Below, piece by piece: positions 1-8,812 of a stretch of DNA of 64,000 nucleotides. The stretch covers positions 62,001-126,000 of the forward strand of contig NZ_VZPP01000011.1 in assembly GCF_008801475.1 (NCBI RefSeq). Direction: 5' to 3'. Numbering within the stretch: position 1 is the stretch's first letter; each line of letters begins with the position of its first letter. Position numbers and translations under genes: made by a program. The notes beneath the pieces are model-generated. The model was given only the letters and a program-made list of their open reading frames with translations, made no database searches and was not told where the DNA came from. The stretch comes from Pseudomonas moorei. Lineage in GTDB: Bacteria; Pseudomonadota; Gammaproteobacteria; Pseudomonadales; Pseudomonadaceae.

Positions 1-222
1 CATCTCAGGACGTCGATTCGCTTCAGCCATTTGGGCGAACCAGTGAAAAAAGGTTTGCAATCGGGGACATTACACGTCTGTGCCAGCCGCGAACCGGTGA
101 GCCGGCACCAGGTGGTGCTGGCGTCCAGCGGCCGCGTCAGCCTGCGCAGCGAAAAAGCTGAACAGGCATTATGCGCAGGAGGGAGCGGAATCAGAGCAGG
201 GAACGAACGCGCAACTCTTTAG
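1..222 (+). CDS. GspH/FimT-family type IV prepilin-like protein, C-terminal part only
   Basis: The frame is open from base 1, so the N-terminus with the prepilin peptidase site lies outside the window. About 73 residues are visible. They contain a TLxVCxSR segment followed by SRHQVVLASSGRVSLRS, which resembles the C-terminus of FimT/GspH minor pseudopilins, where a GRxR-like basic stretch is implicated in DNA binding during natural transformation. The stop at 220-222 lies inside the 3' end of ispH on the other strand, giving a tail-to-tail overlap of about 32 bases. A minor pilin gene close to ispH fits Pseudomonas gene order. The assignment rests on a short fragment and could be wrong. Confidence 0.5.
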   Translation, partial: HLRTSIRFSHLGEPVKKGLQSGTLHVCASREPVSRHQVVLASSGRVSLRSEKAEQALCAGGSGIRAGNERATL

Positions 223-1138
223 GCATAGAGAACGTGATGTTCTCCTCGCGACCGGCCAGTTCATCAGCACCGGTAGCCCCCCAGGCTTGCAACTGCTGGA
301 TCACGCCACGCACCAGGACTTCCGGTGCAGAAGCACCGGCCGTGATGCCGATGCGCTCGACGCCATCAAACCAGCTTTTTTGCAGGTCTTCAGCACCGTC
401 AATCAGGTAAGCCGGGGTCGCCATGCGTTCGGCGAGTTCACGCAGGCGATTGGAGTTGGAGCTGTTGGGACTGCCAACCACCAACACGACATCGCATTCG
501 TCGGCCAGTTGTTTGACCGCATCCTGACGGTTTTGCGTGGCGTAGCAGATGTCGTCCTTGCGAGGACCACCGATGGCCGGGAAACGCTTGCGCAGAGCGT
601 CGATGACACGGCTGGTATCGTCCATGGACAGGGTCGTCTGGGTGACGAATGCCAGTTTCTCGGGGTTGCGCACTTGCAGTTCGGCGACGTCCTTTTCATC
701 TTCGACCAGATAGATCGCACCACCATTGCTGGCGTCGTATTGCCCCATGGTGCCTTCGACTTCCGGGTGGCCGGCGTGGCCGATGAGAATGCATTCGCGA
801 CCGTCGCGGCTGTAGCGCGCCACTTCGATATGCACCTTGGTCACCAGTGGGCAGGTGGCGTCGAACACTTTCAGGCCCCGGCCGGCCGCTTCAGTGCGAA
901 CGGCTTGGGAAACACCATGGGCACTGAAGATCACGATCACATCGTCCGGCACCTGATCCAGTTCCTCGACGAAAATCGCCCCGCGCGCGCGCAGGTCTTC
1001 GACGACGAACTTGTTATGGACCACTTCGTGGCGCACGTAGATCGGCGGACCGAAGACTTCCAGTGCGCGGTTAACGATTTCGATCGCGCGGTCCACACCG
1101 GCGCAGAAGCCACGGGGGTTGGCGAGTTTGATTTGCAT
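191..1138 (-). CDS. ispH: 4-hydroxy-3-methylbut-2-enyl diphosphate reductase
   Basis: Last enzyme of the MEP isoprenoid pathway; a cytosolic iron-sulfur enzyme that reduces HMBPP to IPP and DMAPP. The 315-residue length is normal. The three cluster cysteines are visible at Cys12, Cys96 and Cys198, with the active-site His41, His74, His124 and Glu126 in the HPEVEGT stretch. It is the last gene of the minus-strand series ribF-ileS-lspA-fkpB-ispH, separated from fkpB by about 140 bases that hold a REP palindrome. Confidence 0.97.
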   Translation of the reverse strand: MQIKLANPRGFCAGVDRAIEIVNRALEVFGPPIYVRHEVVHNKFVVEDLRARGAIFVEELDQVPDDVIVIFSAHGVSQAVRTEAAGRGLKVFDATCPLVTKVHIEVARYSRDGRECILIGHAGHPEVEGTMGQYDASNGGAIYLVEDEKDVAELQVRNPEKLAFVTQTTLSMDDTSRVIDALRKRFPAIGGPRKDDICYATQNRQDAVKQLADECDVVLVVGSPNSSNSNRLRELAERMATPAYLIDGAEDLQKSWFDGVERIGITAGASAPEVLVRGVIQQLQAWGATGADELAGREENITFSMPKELRVRSLL

Positions 1139-1185
1139 GCTGTGCCTCGTGTCTTACGCGCGAAAATTCAGATTGTCACAACTCA

Positions 1186-1271
1186 CTGTAGGAGCTGGCT
1201 TGCCAGCGATGAGGCCATTGGATTCACCGCGAGGCCTCAAGGCCTCTTCGCCGGCAAGCCGGCTCCTACAG
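1186..1271. repeat. REPIN-like inverted repeat between ispH and fkpB
   Basis: Two imperfect palindromes in inverted orientation: TGTAGGAGCTGGCTTGCCAGC at the left edge and GCCGGCAAGCCGGCTCCTACA at the right edge, separated by about 40 bases. This is the architecture of P. fluorescens REP doublets, which sit between genes and are mobilised by RAYT transposases encoded elsewhere. Confidence 0.8.
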
Positions 1272-1279
1272 AAAGGCGT

Positions 1280-1732
1280 TTACAGCGCTTTGACGGAAAT
1301 GATTTCCACGTCAAAGGTCAGCGTCTTGCCTGCCAGCGGGTGATTGAAGTCGATGGTCACTTGCGTGTCGTCGAACTCTTTCACCACACCTGGCAATTCA
1401 GTATTGGCCGCATCGTTGAAGATCACCAGCAAGCCTGGAGACAGCTCCATGTCCTGGAACTGCGAGCGCGGAATGACCTGTACGTTTTGCGGATTGGGCT
1501 GGCCAAAGGCGTTTTCCGGCTCGATGCTCAGATTACGCTTGTCGCCTGCCTTGAAACCGAACAATGCCGCCTCGAAACCTGGCAACAGGTTGCCGTCACC
1601 GACCTTGAAGGTCGCCGGGGCCTTATCGAAGGTGCTGTCCACCGTATCGCCATTCTCCAGGCGCAATGCGAAATGCAAGGTGACTTCCGTGTTCTGGCCG
1701 ATGCGTTGCTCAGCCAATACCTGTTCAGTCAT
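1280..1732 (-). CDS. fkpB: FKBP-type peptidyl-prolyl isomerase, SlpA/FkpB type
   Basis: Small cytosolic FKBP-fold proline isomerase of 150 residues with the insert-in-flap layout of the SlpA class: an N-terminal FKBP strand block (TLHFALRLENGDTVDST), the PATFKVGDGNLLPGFE pocket segment, then an LxIEPENAFG loop and the C-terminal NHPLAGKTLTF segment. The ATG at 1732 overlaps the end of lspA by 8 bases, which supports translational coupling. SlpA-class proteins act as chaperone/isomerases; a specific client cannot be seen here. Confidence 0.93.
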   Translation of the reverse strand: MTEQVLAEQRIGQNTEVTLHFALRLENGDTVDSTFDKAPATFKVGDGNLLPGFEAALFGFKAGDKRNLSIEPENAFGQPNPQNVQVIPRSQFQDMELSPGLLVIFNDAANTELPGVVKEFDDTQVTIDFNHPLAGKTLTFDVEIISVKAL

Positions 1733-2237
1733 GAACGGCTTCTCCGGTTTTCTTACTTTTGAACATATCCAGTGCCAGCATCACGGCACCGACGGTAATT
1801 GCACTGTCGGCAAAGTTGAACGCCGGGAAATACCAGCGGTTCTGCCAATGCACCAGGATGAAATCGATCACATGCCCCAGGGCAATGCGGTCATACAGAT
1901 TGCCCAACGCACCACCGAGCACCAGCGCCAGGGCGATTGCCAGCCAGGTTTCGTTACGTCCCAGGCGTTTGAGCCAGACCACCAGCACCGCACTGACTAC
2001 CACAGCGATCAATGCAAACAGCCAGCGCTGCCAACCGGAGCTGTCAGCCAGGAAGCTGAACGCCGCGCCAGTGTTGTAGGCCAAGGTCCAGCTGAAGTAA
2101 TCGGGGATCACCACGATTTGCTGGTACATTGCAAGCTTGCCTTCAAAGTAGAACTTGCTGGCCTGGTCGATGACCAGGACCAGCAAACTCAACCAGAGCC
2201 AGCTCAGCCGTCCGAAACGGCCAACGGCATTAGGCAT
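1725..2237 (-). CDS. lspA: Lipoprotein signal peptidase (signal peptidase II)
   Basis: Inner-membrane aspartyl protease that removes signal peptides from prolipoproteins after diacylglyceryl transfer. It has 170 residues and four hydrophobic segments. The catalytic aspartates are recognisable as Asp125 in GHVIDF and Asp144 in NFADSAI, with the family motif YNTGAAFS near residue 54. The start overlaps the ileS stop by 8 bases and the end overlaps the fkpB start by 8 bases, so ileS-lspA-fkpB is a tightly coupled unit, as in many gammaproteobacteria. Confidence 0.97.
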   Translation of the reverse strand: MPNAVGRFGRLSWLWLSLLVLVIDQASKFYFEGKLAMYQQIVVIPDYFSWTLAYNTGAAFSFLADSSGWQRWLFALIAVVVSAVLVVWLKRLGRNETWLAIALALVLGGALGNLYDRIALGHVIDFILVHWQNRWYFPAFNFADSAITVGAVMLALDMFKSKKTGEAVHD

Positions 2238-5061
2238 AGTGGCGAACCTCGCCAGCGCCGCTGATGTTGTCGACGCAACGACCGCAGATCTCCGAATGCT
2301 CCGGATTCACGCCGACGTCTTCACGGCAGTGCCAGCAACGGGCGCACTTGGCGAAGGCCGACTTGACGATTTTCAACTTCAAGCCGCTCACTTCGGTGAC
2401 CACGGCATCGGCCGGAGCCTGCACGAATGGTGCGACGCTGGCGGTGGAGGTGATCAGCACGAAACGCAGTTCATTGCTCAATTTGGCCAGGTCAGCGCTT
2501 AGTGCGTCTTCGGCGAACAGCGTCACTTCGGCCTGCAGGTTGCCACCAACGGCTTTCGCCGCACGCTGGATTTCCATCTCTTTGTTGACCGCAACCTTCA
2601 CTTCCATGATGCGATCCCAGTAGGCGCGACCGAGCTCGAAACCTTCCGGCAGTTCGCTCAGGCCTTCGTACCAGGTATTGAGCATCACCGATTCGTTACG
2701 CTCGCCCGGCAGGTATTGCCACAGTTCGTCAGCGGTGAACGCCAGGATCGGCGCGATCCAGCGCACCAGCGCTTCAGAGATGTGGAACAGCGCGGTCTGG
2801 CACGAACGACGGGCCTTGCTGTCGGCGCCTGTGGTGTACTGGCGGTCCTTGATGATGTCCAGGTAGAAACCGCCCAGCTCCTGCACGCAGAAGTTGTGGA
2901 TCTTGGAGTAGACGTTCCAGAAGCGGTATTCGCCGTAATGCTCTTGCAACTCACGCTGCAGCAGCAAGGTGCGATCCACGGCCCAACGGTCCAGTGCCAG
3001 CAGTTCTTCGGCTGGCAGCAGGTCGGTGGCCGGGTTGAAGCCGGTCAGGTTCGAGAGCAGGAAACGCGCGGTGTTACGAATACGCCGGTAGGCGTCCGCA
3101 CTGCGCTGCAGGATCTGCTCGGAAACCGCCATTTCGCCCGAGTAATCGGTGGACGCGACCCACAGGCGCATGATGTCGGCACCCAAGGTGTCATTGACTT
3201 TCTGCGGTGCGATCACGTTGCCCAGGGACTTGGACATTTTGCGACCGGACTCGTCGACGGTGAAACCGTGGGTCAGCAGCTCGCGGTACGGCGCGTGGTT
3301 ATCGATGGCGCAACCGGTCAGCAACGACGAGTGGAACCAGCCGCGGTGCTGGTCCGAACCTTCCAGGTAAAGGTCGGCACGTGGACCGTTTTCATGGCCC
3401 ATCGGGTGCGAACCGCGCAGGACGTGCCAATGGGTGGTGCCCGAGTCGAACCAGACGTCCAGGGTGTCGCTGATCTTGTCGTACTGCGGCGCTTCGTCAC
3501 CGAGCAACTCGGCGGCGTCCAGCTTGAACCAGGCCTCGATGCCTTCGACTTCGACGCGTTTGGCGACTTCTTCCATCAGTTCGACGGTACGTGGGTGCAG
3601 CTCACCGCTTTCCTTGTTCAGGAAGAACGGGATCGGCACGCCCCAGTTGCGCTGACGGGAGATACACCAGTCCGGACGGTTGGCGATCATCGAGTGCAGG
3701 CGCGCCTGACCCCAGGCCGGAACGAACTTGGTGTCTTCAATGGCTTTGAGCGAGCGCTGGCGCAGGGTATCGCCGGTGGCCGGCTGCTTGTCCATGCCGA
3801 TGAACCACTGCGCGGTGGCGCGGTAGATCAGCGGAGTCTTGTGGCGCCAGCAGTGCATGTAGCTGTGTTCGATAACAGTGGTGTGCAGCAGCGCACCGAC
3901 TTCGGTCAGCTTGTCGACGATGGCCGGGTTGGCCTTCCAGATGAACTGGCCGCCGAAGAACTCCAGCGAAGTCGCGTAGACGCCGTTGCTTTGTACCGGG
4001 TTGAGGATGTCGTCGTTGACCATGCCGTATTTCTTGCAGGTCACGAAGTCGTCGACGCCGTAGGCCGGTGCGGAGTGAACCACGCCGGTGCCGGCGCCCA
4101 ATTCCACGTACTCGGCCAGATAAACCGGCGACAGGCGGTCGTAGAACGGGTGACGGAAGTTGATCAGCTCAAGGGCGGAACCGGTGGCGGTGGCAATCAC
4201 CGAGCCTTCCAGCGAGTAGCGCGCCAGGCACGACTCGACCAGCTCTTCAGCCAGCACCAGCAGTTTGTCGCCGACGTCGACCAGGGCGTAGTTGAATTCC
4301 GGGTGAACGTTCAGCGCCTGGTTGGCCGGAATGGTCCACGGGGTGGTGGTCCAGATCACGATCGAAGCCGGTTTGGCCAGCGATGACAGACCGAACGCGG
4401 CAGCCAGCTTGGCTTCATCGGCAATCGGGAAGGCCACGTCGATGGTCGAGGACTTCTTGTTCTCGTACTCGACTTCCGCTTCGGCCAGGGCCGAGCCGCA
4501 ATCGAAGCACCAGTTCACGGGCTTGAGGCCCTTGAACACGAAACCACCCTTGACGATTTCAGCCAGGGCGCGGATCTCACCGGCCTCGTTCTTGAAGTCC
4601 ATGGTCTTGTACGGGTTGGCGAAATCGCCCAACACGCCCAGACGGATGAATTCGGATTTCTGGCCTTCGATCTGCTCAGTGGCGTAGGCACGGCAGAGTT
4701 CGCGGGTCTTGTCCGCGCCCAGGTTCTTGCCGTGGGTCACTTCGACTTTGTGCTCGATCGGCAGACCGTGGCAGTCCCAGCCCGGAACATAAGGCGCGTC
4801 GAAGCCCGACAGGGTCTTCGAACGGATGATCATGTCCTTGAGAATCTTGTTCAGCGCATGACCGATGTGAATCGTGCCGTTGGCGTACGGAGGACCGTCG
4901 TGCAGTACGAACTTCGGACGATCCTTGCCAATCTCGCGCAACTTTCCGTACAGGCCAATACTGTCCCAGCGCTGCAGAATCTGCGGTTCGCGCTGTGGCA
5001 GGCCGGCCTTCATTGGGAAGGCGGTGTCCGGAAGGTTTAGCGTGGCTTTATAGTCGGTCAT
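2230..5061 (-). CDS. ileS: Isoleucyl-tRNA synthetase
   Basis: Class I aminoacyl-tRNA synthetase that charges tRNA-Ile in the cytosol. It has 943 residues, normal for the bacterial type. The HIGH signature is at residues 65-68 (PYANGTIHIGHA) and KMSKS at 608-612. The central part carries the editing domain (WTTTPWTIPAN) and the C-terminus ends in a zinc-binding CxxC...CxxC module (CARCWHC, CGRC). This is the IleS1-type arrangement, so mupirocin resistance is not expected. The ATG directly abuts the ribF stop. Confidence 0.98.
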   Translation of the reverse strand: MTDYKATLNLPDTAFPMKAGLPQREPQILQRWDSIGLYGKLREIGKDRPKFVLHDGPPYANGTIHIGHALNKILKDMIIRSKTLSGFDAPYVPGWDCHGLPIEHKVEVTHGKNLGADKTRELCRAYATEQIEGQKSEFIRLGVLGDFANPYKTMDFKNEAGEIRALAEIVKGGFVFKGLKPVNWCFDCGSALAEAEVEYENKKSSTIDVAFPIADEAKLAAAFGLSSLAKPASIVIWTTTPWTIPANQALNVHPEFNYALVDVGDKLLVLAEELVESCLARYSLEGSVIATATGSALELINFRHPFYDRLSPVYLAEYVELGAGTGVVHSAPAYGVDDFVTCKKYGMVNDDILNPVQSNGVYATSLEFFGGQFIWKANPAIVDKLTEVGALLHTTVIEHSYMHCWRHKTPLIYRATAQWFIGMDKQPATGDTLRQRSLKAIEDTKFVPAWGQARLHSMIANRPDWCISRQRNWGVPIPFFLNKESGELHPRTVELMEEVAKRVEVEGIEAWFKLDAAELLGDEAPQYDKISDTLDVWFDSGTTHWHVLRGSHPMGHENGPRADLYLEGSDQHRGWFHSSLLTGCAIDNHAPYRELLTHGFTVDESGRKMSKSLGNVIAPQKVNDTLGADIMRLWVASTDYSGEMAVSEQILQRSADAYRRIRNTARFLLSNLTGFNPATDLLPAEELLALDRWAVDRTLLLQRELQEHYGEYRFWNVYSKIHNFCVQELGGFYLDIIKDRQYTTGADSKARRSCQTALFHISEALVRWIAPILAFTADELWQYLPGERNESVMLNTWYEGLSELPEGFELGRAYWDRIMEVKVAVNKEMEIQRAAKAVGGNLQAEVTLFAEDALSADLAKLSNELRFVLITSTASVAPFVQAPADAVVTEVSGLKLKIVKSAFAKCARCWHCREDVGVNPEHSEICGRCVDNISGAGEVRHYA

Positions 5062-6012
5062 TTAAGGCTCTTCATTAGCGATTGGCGCTAGGTGCGACAG
5101 GGCACGGGCGGCGGCGACATCCGCATTGATCGCCGTCTTAAGCGCCTCCAGAGAGGCGAAACGCTGCTCTTCACGCAGCTTTTGGTGGAAAACCACCGTC
5201 ATACGCCGGTCATACAGATCGCCGGCAAAATCTAAAAGATGTACTTCGAGGTGGGCTTTGCCATCTCCCTGGACCGTAGGTCGAACGCCGATGTTGGCGA
5301 CGCCGGGCCAGGTCTTGCCGTCGAGGTCGACGCTGACCAGGTAGACCCCGGTAAACGGCACGCGACGGCGCTTGAGTTGAATGTTGGCCGTTGGCGTACC
5401 CAACTGACGCGCCAGTTTCTGGCCATGCAGCACGCGACCGGCAATCCGGTACGGGCGACCGAGCAGACGTTCGGCAAGGGCAAAATCAGCAGCAGCCAGC
5501 GCATTACGCACCTGTGTGCTGCTGACGCGGATACCGTCAAGCTCGACAGTCTGCGCCGCTTCGACGGTAAAGCCCTGCGCGACGCCGGCCTGTTGCAGGA
5601 AATCGAAGTCGCCTACCCGGTCACAGCCGAAACGGAAGTCGTCGCCGACTTCAAGATGCTGCACGCCCAGGCCATCCACCAGAATGGTATCGACGAACTC
5701 GCTGGCGCTGAGCTTGCTCAGACGCTGGTTGAAGGCGAGACACAAGACCCGGTCAACGCCTTCGGCAGCGAGCAGTTGCAGTTTGTCGCGCAGACGGGCC
5801 AGACGGGCCGGCGCCGTATCCGGCGCGAAAAACTCGCGCGGCTGCGGCTCGAAAATCACCACGCAGCTGGGCACGCCCAACTCCAGCGCACGCTCACGCA
5901 GTCGCGCCAGGATAGCCTGGTGACCACGATGTACACCGTCAAAGTTGCCTATAGTGGCGACACAGCCCCGATGCTGGGGGCGCAGATTGTGGAGGCCTCG
6001 AACCAGCTGCAT
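5062..6012 (-). CDS. ribF: Bifunctional riboflavin kinase / FAD synthetase
   Basis: Makes FMN from riboflavin and FAD from FMN. The N-terminal nucleotidyltransferase half shows GNFDGVHRGHQ, and the C-terminal flavokinase half shows LGTPTANI and GVANIGVRPT. I place the start at the ATG of MQLVRGLHNL (6012), giving 316 residues; the upstream in-frame extension to 6096 does not look like family sequence. First gene of the run into ileS and lspA, with 129 bases separating it from murJ. Confidence 0.95.
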   Translation of the reverse strand: MQLVRGLHNLRPQHRGCVATIGNFDGVHRGHQAILARLRERALELGVPSCVVIFEPQPREFFAPDTAPARLARLRDKLQLLAAEGVDRVLCLAFNQRLSKLSASEFVDTILVDGLGVQHLEVGDDFRFGCDRVGDFDFLQQAGVAQGFTVEAAQTVELDGIRVSSTQVRNALAAADFALAERLLGRPYRIAGRVLHGQKLARQLGTPTANIQLKRRRVPFTGVYLVSVDLDGKTWPGVANIGVRPTVQGDGKAHLEVHLLDFAGDLYDRRMTVVFHQKLREEQRFASLEALKTAINADVAAARALSHLAPIANEEP

Positions 6013-6141
6013 AACGCGCTTCTTGCTCATAAAGTGGTCGATTATAACCACACCCGGCGGCCGACGACAGGCAACACCGTATCCCAAAGTGATCAAGCCG
6101 ACAAAAACGTCGGCCCGCCCATGTTTACCGAGGCCCAGGCC

Positions 6142-7680
6142 TCAGCTCAATGCCTTGCGATTGAAGTCGCGCAAGCGGAAACCCATCAACACTAACATGC
6201 CGAAATACGCCACCACACCAGCGACCACCAATGCCCCCAGGCGCAGAAACCGTTCGAGCATATGCCCTTGATCCCAGGCGGGCATGAAGTGCATCGCCCC
6301 CAACAGCACCCCTGACATCACCGCCACCGCGATCACCAGCTTCAGGCCGAACTTGGCCCAGCCCGGTTGTGGCTGGTACATCTGCTGCTTGCGCAGTTGA
6401 TAGAACAACAGCCCGGCATTGATACAGGCACCGGCGCTGATCGCTAGCGCGAGACCAGCGTGAGCCAACGGACCGATCAGCATGAGGTTGAACAGCTGAG
6501 TGACGATCAGGGTAAAAATTGCGATCTTTACCGGCGTGCGGATGTTCTGTTGCGCATAAAAGCCCGGCGCCAGCACTTTAATCACAATAATGCCGAGCAA
6601 CCCGACCGAATAGGCGATCAGCGCGCGCTGGGTCATGGCAGCATCAATCGCATTGAATTGACCGTACTGGAACAGCGAAACCGTCAATGGCTCGGCCAGA
6701 ATCCCCAACGCCAGGGAGCAAGGCAGCACCAACACGAAGCACAGGCGCAGGCCCCAGTCGAGGATTCGCGAATATTCATGGCGATCCTTGTTGGCGTAGG
6801 TCTTGGCCAGGGTCGGCAGCAGAATTGTACCCAATGCAACGCCCAGCACACCGGAGGGCAACTCCATCAAACGGTCGGCGTAGTACATCCAGGACACGGA
6901 ACCGGCGACCAGGAACGAAGCAAAAATGGTGTTGATGATCAGCGAGATCTGACTCACGGACACCCCGAGAATCGCCGGCAGCATCTGTTTCATGACTCGC
7001 CAGACGCCGGTATCACGCAGATTCAGGCGCGGCAGCACCAGCATTCCGATTTTTTTCAGGTGCGGCAGTTGATACAGCAACTGCGCCAGCCCCCCGGCCA
7101 GTACCGCCCAGCCGAGCGCCATCACCGGCGGATCGAAGTACGGCGTCAGGAACACCGCAAAGATGATCATGCTGACGTTCAGCAGGGTCGGTACAAAGGC
7201 CGGCACCGAAAAGCGGTTCCAGGTGTTGAGGATCGCGCCCGCCAGCGAGGACAGGGAAATCAGCAAAATATAGGGAAAGGTCACCCGCAGCAGACTGGAA
7301 GTCAGCTCGAATTTTTCTGGCGTATTGGTAAAACCCGGCGCAGTCACCCAGATGACCCACGGCGCGGCAATCATCCCCAACGCGGTCACCAGGGCCAGCA
7401 CCAGCGTCAGCAGACCCGAGACGTAAGCAATGAACGTTCGCGTCGCCTCCTCGCCCTTCTGGCTTTTATATTCGGCAAGAATCGGCACAAAAGCCTGGGA
7501 GAACGCGCCCTCCGCGAAGATACGCCGCAACAGATTGGGCAATTTGAAGGCAATGAAGAAGGCGTCGGTCGCCATTCCCGCGCCAAAAATACGCGCAATG
7601 AGGGTGTCACGAACGAAGCCCAGGATCCGGGAAAGCATCGTGATAGAGCTGACGGCGGCCAACGATTTGAGCAGATTCAT
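6142..7680 (-). CDS. murJ: Lipid II flippase MurJ (MviN)
   Basis: Polytopic inner-membrane protein of the MOP superfamily that flips undecaprenyl-linked peptidoglycan precursor to the periplasm. It has 512 residues and around 14 hydrophobic segments. It begins MNLLKSLAAVSSITMLSRILGF and continues with RDTLIARIFGAG and FKLPNLLRRIFAEGAFSQAF, the most conserved MurJ block. It lies upstream of ribF and is divergent from rpsT, the usual Pseudomonas arrangement. Confidence 0.97.
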   Translation of the reverse strand: MNLLKSLAAVSSITMLSRILGFVRDTLIARIFGAGMATDAFFIAFKLPNLLRRIFAEGAFSQAFVPILAEYKSQKGEEATRTFIAYVSGLLTLVLALVTALGMIAAPWVIWVTAPGFTNTPEKFELTSSLLRVTFPYILLISLSSLAGAILNTWNRFSVPAFVPTLLNVSMIIFAVFLTPYFDPPVMALGWAVLAGGLAQLLYQLPHLKKIGMLVLPRLNLRDTGVWRVMKQMLPAILGVSVSQISLIINTIFASFLVAGSVSWMYYADRLMELPSGVLGVALGTILLPTLAKTYANKDRHEYSRILDWGLRLCFVLVLPCSLALGILAEPLTVSLFQYGQFNAIDAAMTQRALIAYSVGLLGIIVIKVLAPGFYAQQNIRTPVKIAIFTLIVTQLFNLMLIGPLAHAGLALAISAGACINAGLLFYQLRKQQMYQPQPGWAKFGLKLVIAVAVMSGVLLGAMHFMPAWDQGHMLERFLRLGALVVAGVVAYFGMLVLMGFRLRDFNRKALS

Positions 7681-7850
7681 TGAAAGAGTTTGTGCCTGTC
7701 GATAAACAGCAGGCGAACTACGCGCCTACTTATGCGATACTCCGCGCCGCAACAGCACAGAGCCAAAGCTCGCGAGTTTACAGGTCAAGCGCCGGAAATA
7801 AATATCCCGCCACTTCATACCTACCACTTAGCGGAACGTTTCAAGCGCCC

Positions 7851-7879
7851 TTGACAAGACTTCTCTTCATCGGCATGAT
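7851..7879 (+). promoter_or_regulatory. Predicted sigma-70 promoter for rpsT
   Basis: TTGACA at 7851-7856 and CATGAT at 7874-7879 with 17 bases between them, about 54 bases upstream of the rpsT start. The -35 is perfect and the -10 is moderate. Prediction from sequence only. Confidence 0.6.
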
Positions 7880-7932
7880 TCGCGGCCTATTTTGTTTGCT
7901 ATTTCCTAAAAAGTCTTTCGAGGAGCTCGACG

Positions 7933-8211
7933 GTGGCCAACTCACCTTCCGCCAAAAAACGTGCAAAACAGGCTGAGAAGCGTCGCAGCCACAACGCCAG
8001 CCTGCGTTCCATGGTTCGTACCTACATCAAGAATGTAGTTAAGGCCATCGACGCAAAAGACGCTGCTAAGGCACAAGCTGCTTACGTTCTGGCTGTGCCA
8101 GTTATCGACCGCATGGCCGATAAAGGCATCATCCACAAGAACAAGGCTGCTCGTCATAAGAGCCGCCTGAATGGCCACGTCAAGGCCCTGAACGTTGCCG
8201 CTGCTGCCTAA
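7933..8211 (+). CDS. rpsT: 30S ribosomal protein S20
   Basis: 92-residue, highly basic protein of the small ribosomal subunit that binds 16S rRNA. It begins MANSPSAKKRAKQAEKRR, the typical S20 N-terminus. The start is GTG rather than ATG; rare starts are common for rpsT and are linked to autoregulation in E. coli. A Shine-Dalgarno GAGGAG lies at about 7920-7925. It is a single-gene unit with its own promoter and terminator. Confidence 0.98.
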   Translation: MANSPSAKKRAKQAEKRRSHNASLRSMVRTYIKNVVKAIDAKDAAKAQAAYVLAVPVIDRMADKGIIHKNKAARHKSRLNGHVKALNVAAAA

Positions 8212-8225
8212 GCGACACGCTCATT

Positions 8226-8254
8226 AAAAAACCGACCTCAGGGTCGGTTTTTTA
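8226..8254 (+). terminator. Rho-independent terminator after rpsT
   Basis: Hairpin with arms AAAAACCGACC and GGTCGGTTTTT, loop TCAG-like, followed by a T tract. A-rich on the other side, so it may also serve the minus strand. Confidence 0.9.
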
Positions 8255-8290
8255 TTGTTTGCGATTTGATGAATTCGACGCTTTAAAAAA

Positions 8291-8319
8291 TGCGGGAGCG
8301 GGCTTGCCCGCCCCCACAG
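8291..8319. repeat. Single REP palindrome downstream of creA
   Basis: GCGGGAGCGGGCTTGCCCGCCCCCACAG is one REP-like imperfect palindrome. It sits in the gap between the rpsT terminator and the 3' end of creA. Confidence 0.7.
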
Positions 8320-8335
8320 TTTGATTTGCGTGGAA

Positions 8336-8800
8336 TTACCGGGCGTGCGTCCAAGGAAGAATCGGAATCGCTGTGACGGCATTCTGCGGACTACCCTCGA
8401 TCAAGCGGTCGCTGTACACCAGATACACCAGCGTATTGCGCTTCTTGTCGAGAAAACGCACCACCTGCATGGTCTTGAAGACCAGCGAAGTGCGCTCCTT
8501 GAAGACTTCATCGCCATCCTTCAACTCACCTTTGAAGCTGATCGGCCCGACCTGCCGACACGCAATCGAAGCCTCGGCGCGATCCTCGGCCAATCCAAGG
8601 CCGCCTTTCACACCGCCAGTCTTGGCACGGGACAAGTAGCAGGTCACACCATCGACCTTGGGATCATCAAATGCCTCGACCACAATCCGGTCATTGGGCC
8701 CTACGAACTTGAACACCGTCGACACCTGACCGATTTCCTCGGCCGAAGCCAATAACGGCATCGCCAACAACAATCCCAACAATCCTTTTGCCACGCGCAT
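8336..8800 (-). CDS. creA: CreA family periplasmic protein
   Basis: 154 residues with a short signal peptide (MRVAKGLLGLLLAMPLLASA) and the CreA core: FKFVGPNDRIVVEAFDDPKV, VTCYLSRAKTGG, and SIACRQVGPI. Two cysteines in the mature protein could form a disulfide. CreA proteins are widespread and exported; their biochemical role is unknown. The start is 12 bases after the proB stop, so the two are probably co-transcribed. Confidence 0.88.
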   Translation of the reverse strand: MRVAKGLLGLLLAMPLLASAEEIGQVSTVFKFVGPNDRIVVEAFDDPKVDGVTCYLSRAKTGGVKGGLGLAEDRAEASIACRQVGPISFKGELKDGDEVFKERTSLVFKTMQVVRFLDKKRNTLVYLVYSDRLIEGSPQNAVTAIPILPWTHAR

Positions 8801-8812
8801 TCAGGTATTCCT

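Noticed and set aside
287..1762. A 491-codon open frame on the plus strand across ispH and fkpB
   Set aside because: It is antisense to two well-supported genes and has no family-like motif; long open antisense frames are common in high-GC Pseudomonas DNA.
2716..4386. A 556-codon open frame on the plus strand within ileS
   Set aside because: Shadow of ileS; no ribosome-binding site, and its sequence mirrors the codon pattern of the real gene.
6460..7683. A 407-codon open frame antisense to murJ, rich in Gln, Arg and His
   Set aside because: Composition typical of a GC-rich antisense shadow; murJ on the other strand is certain.
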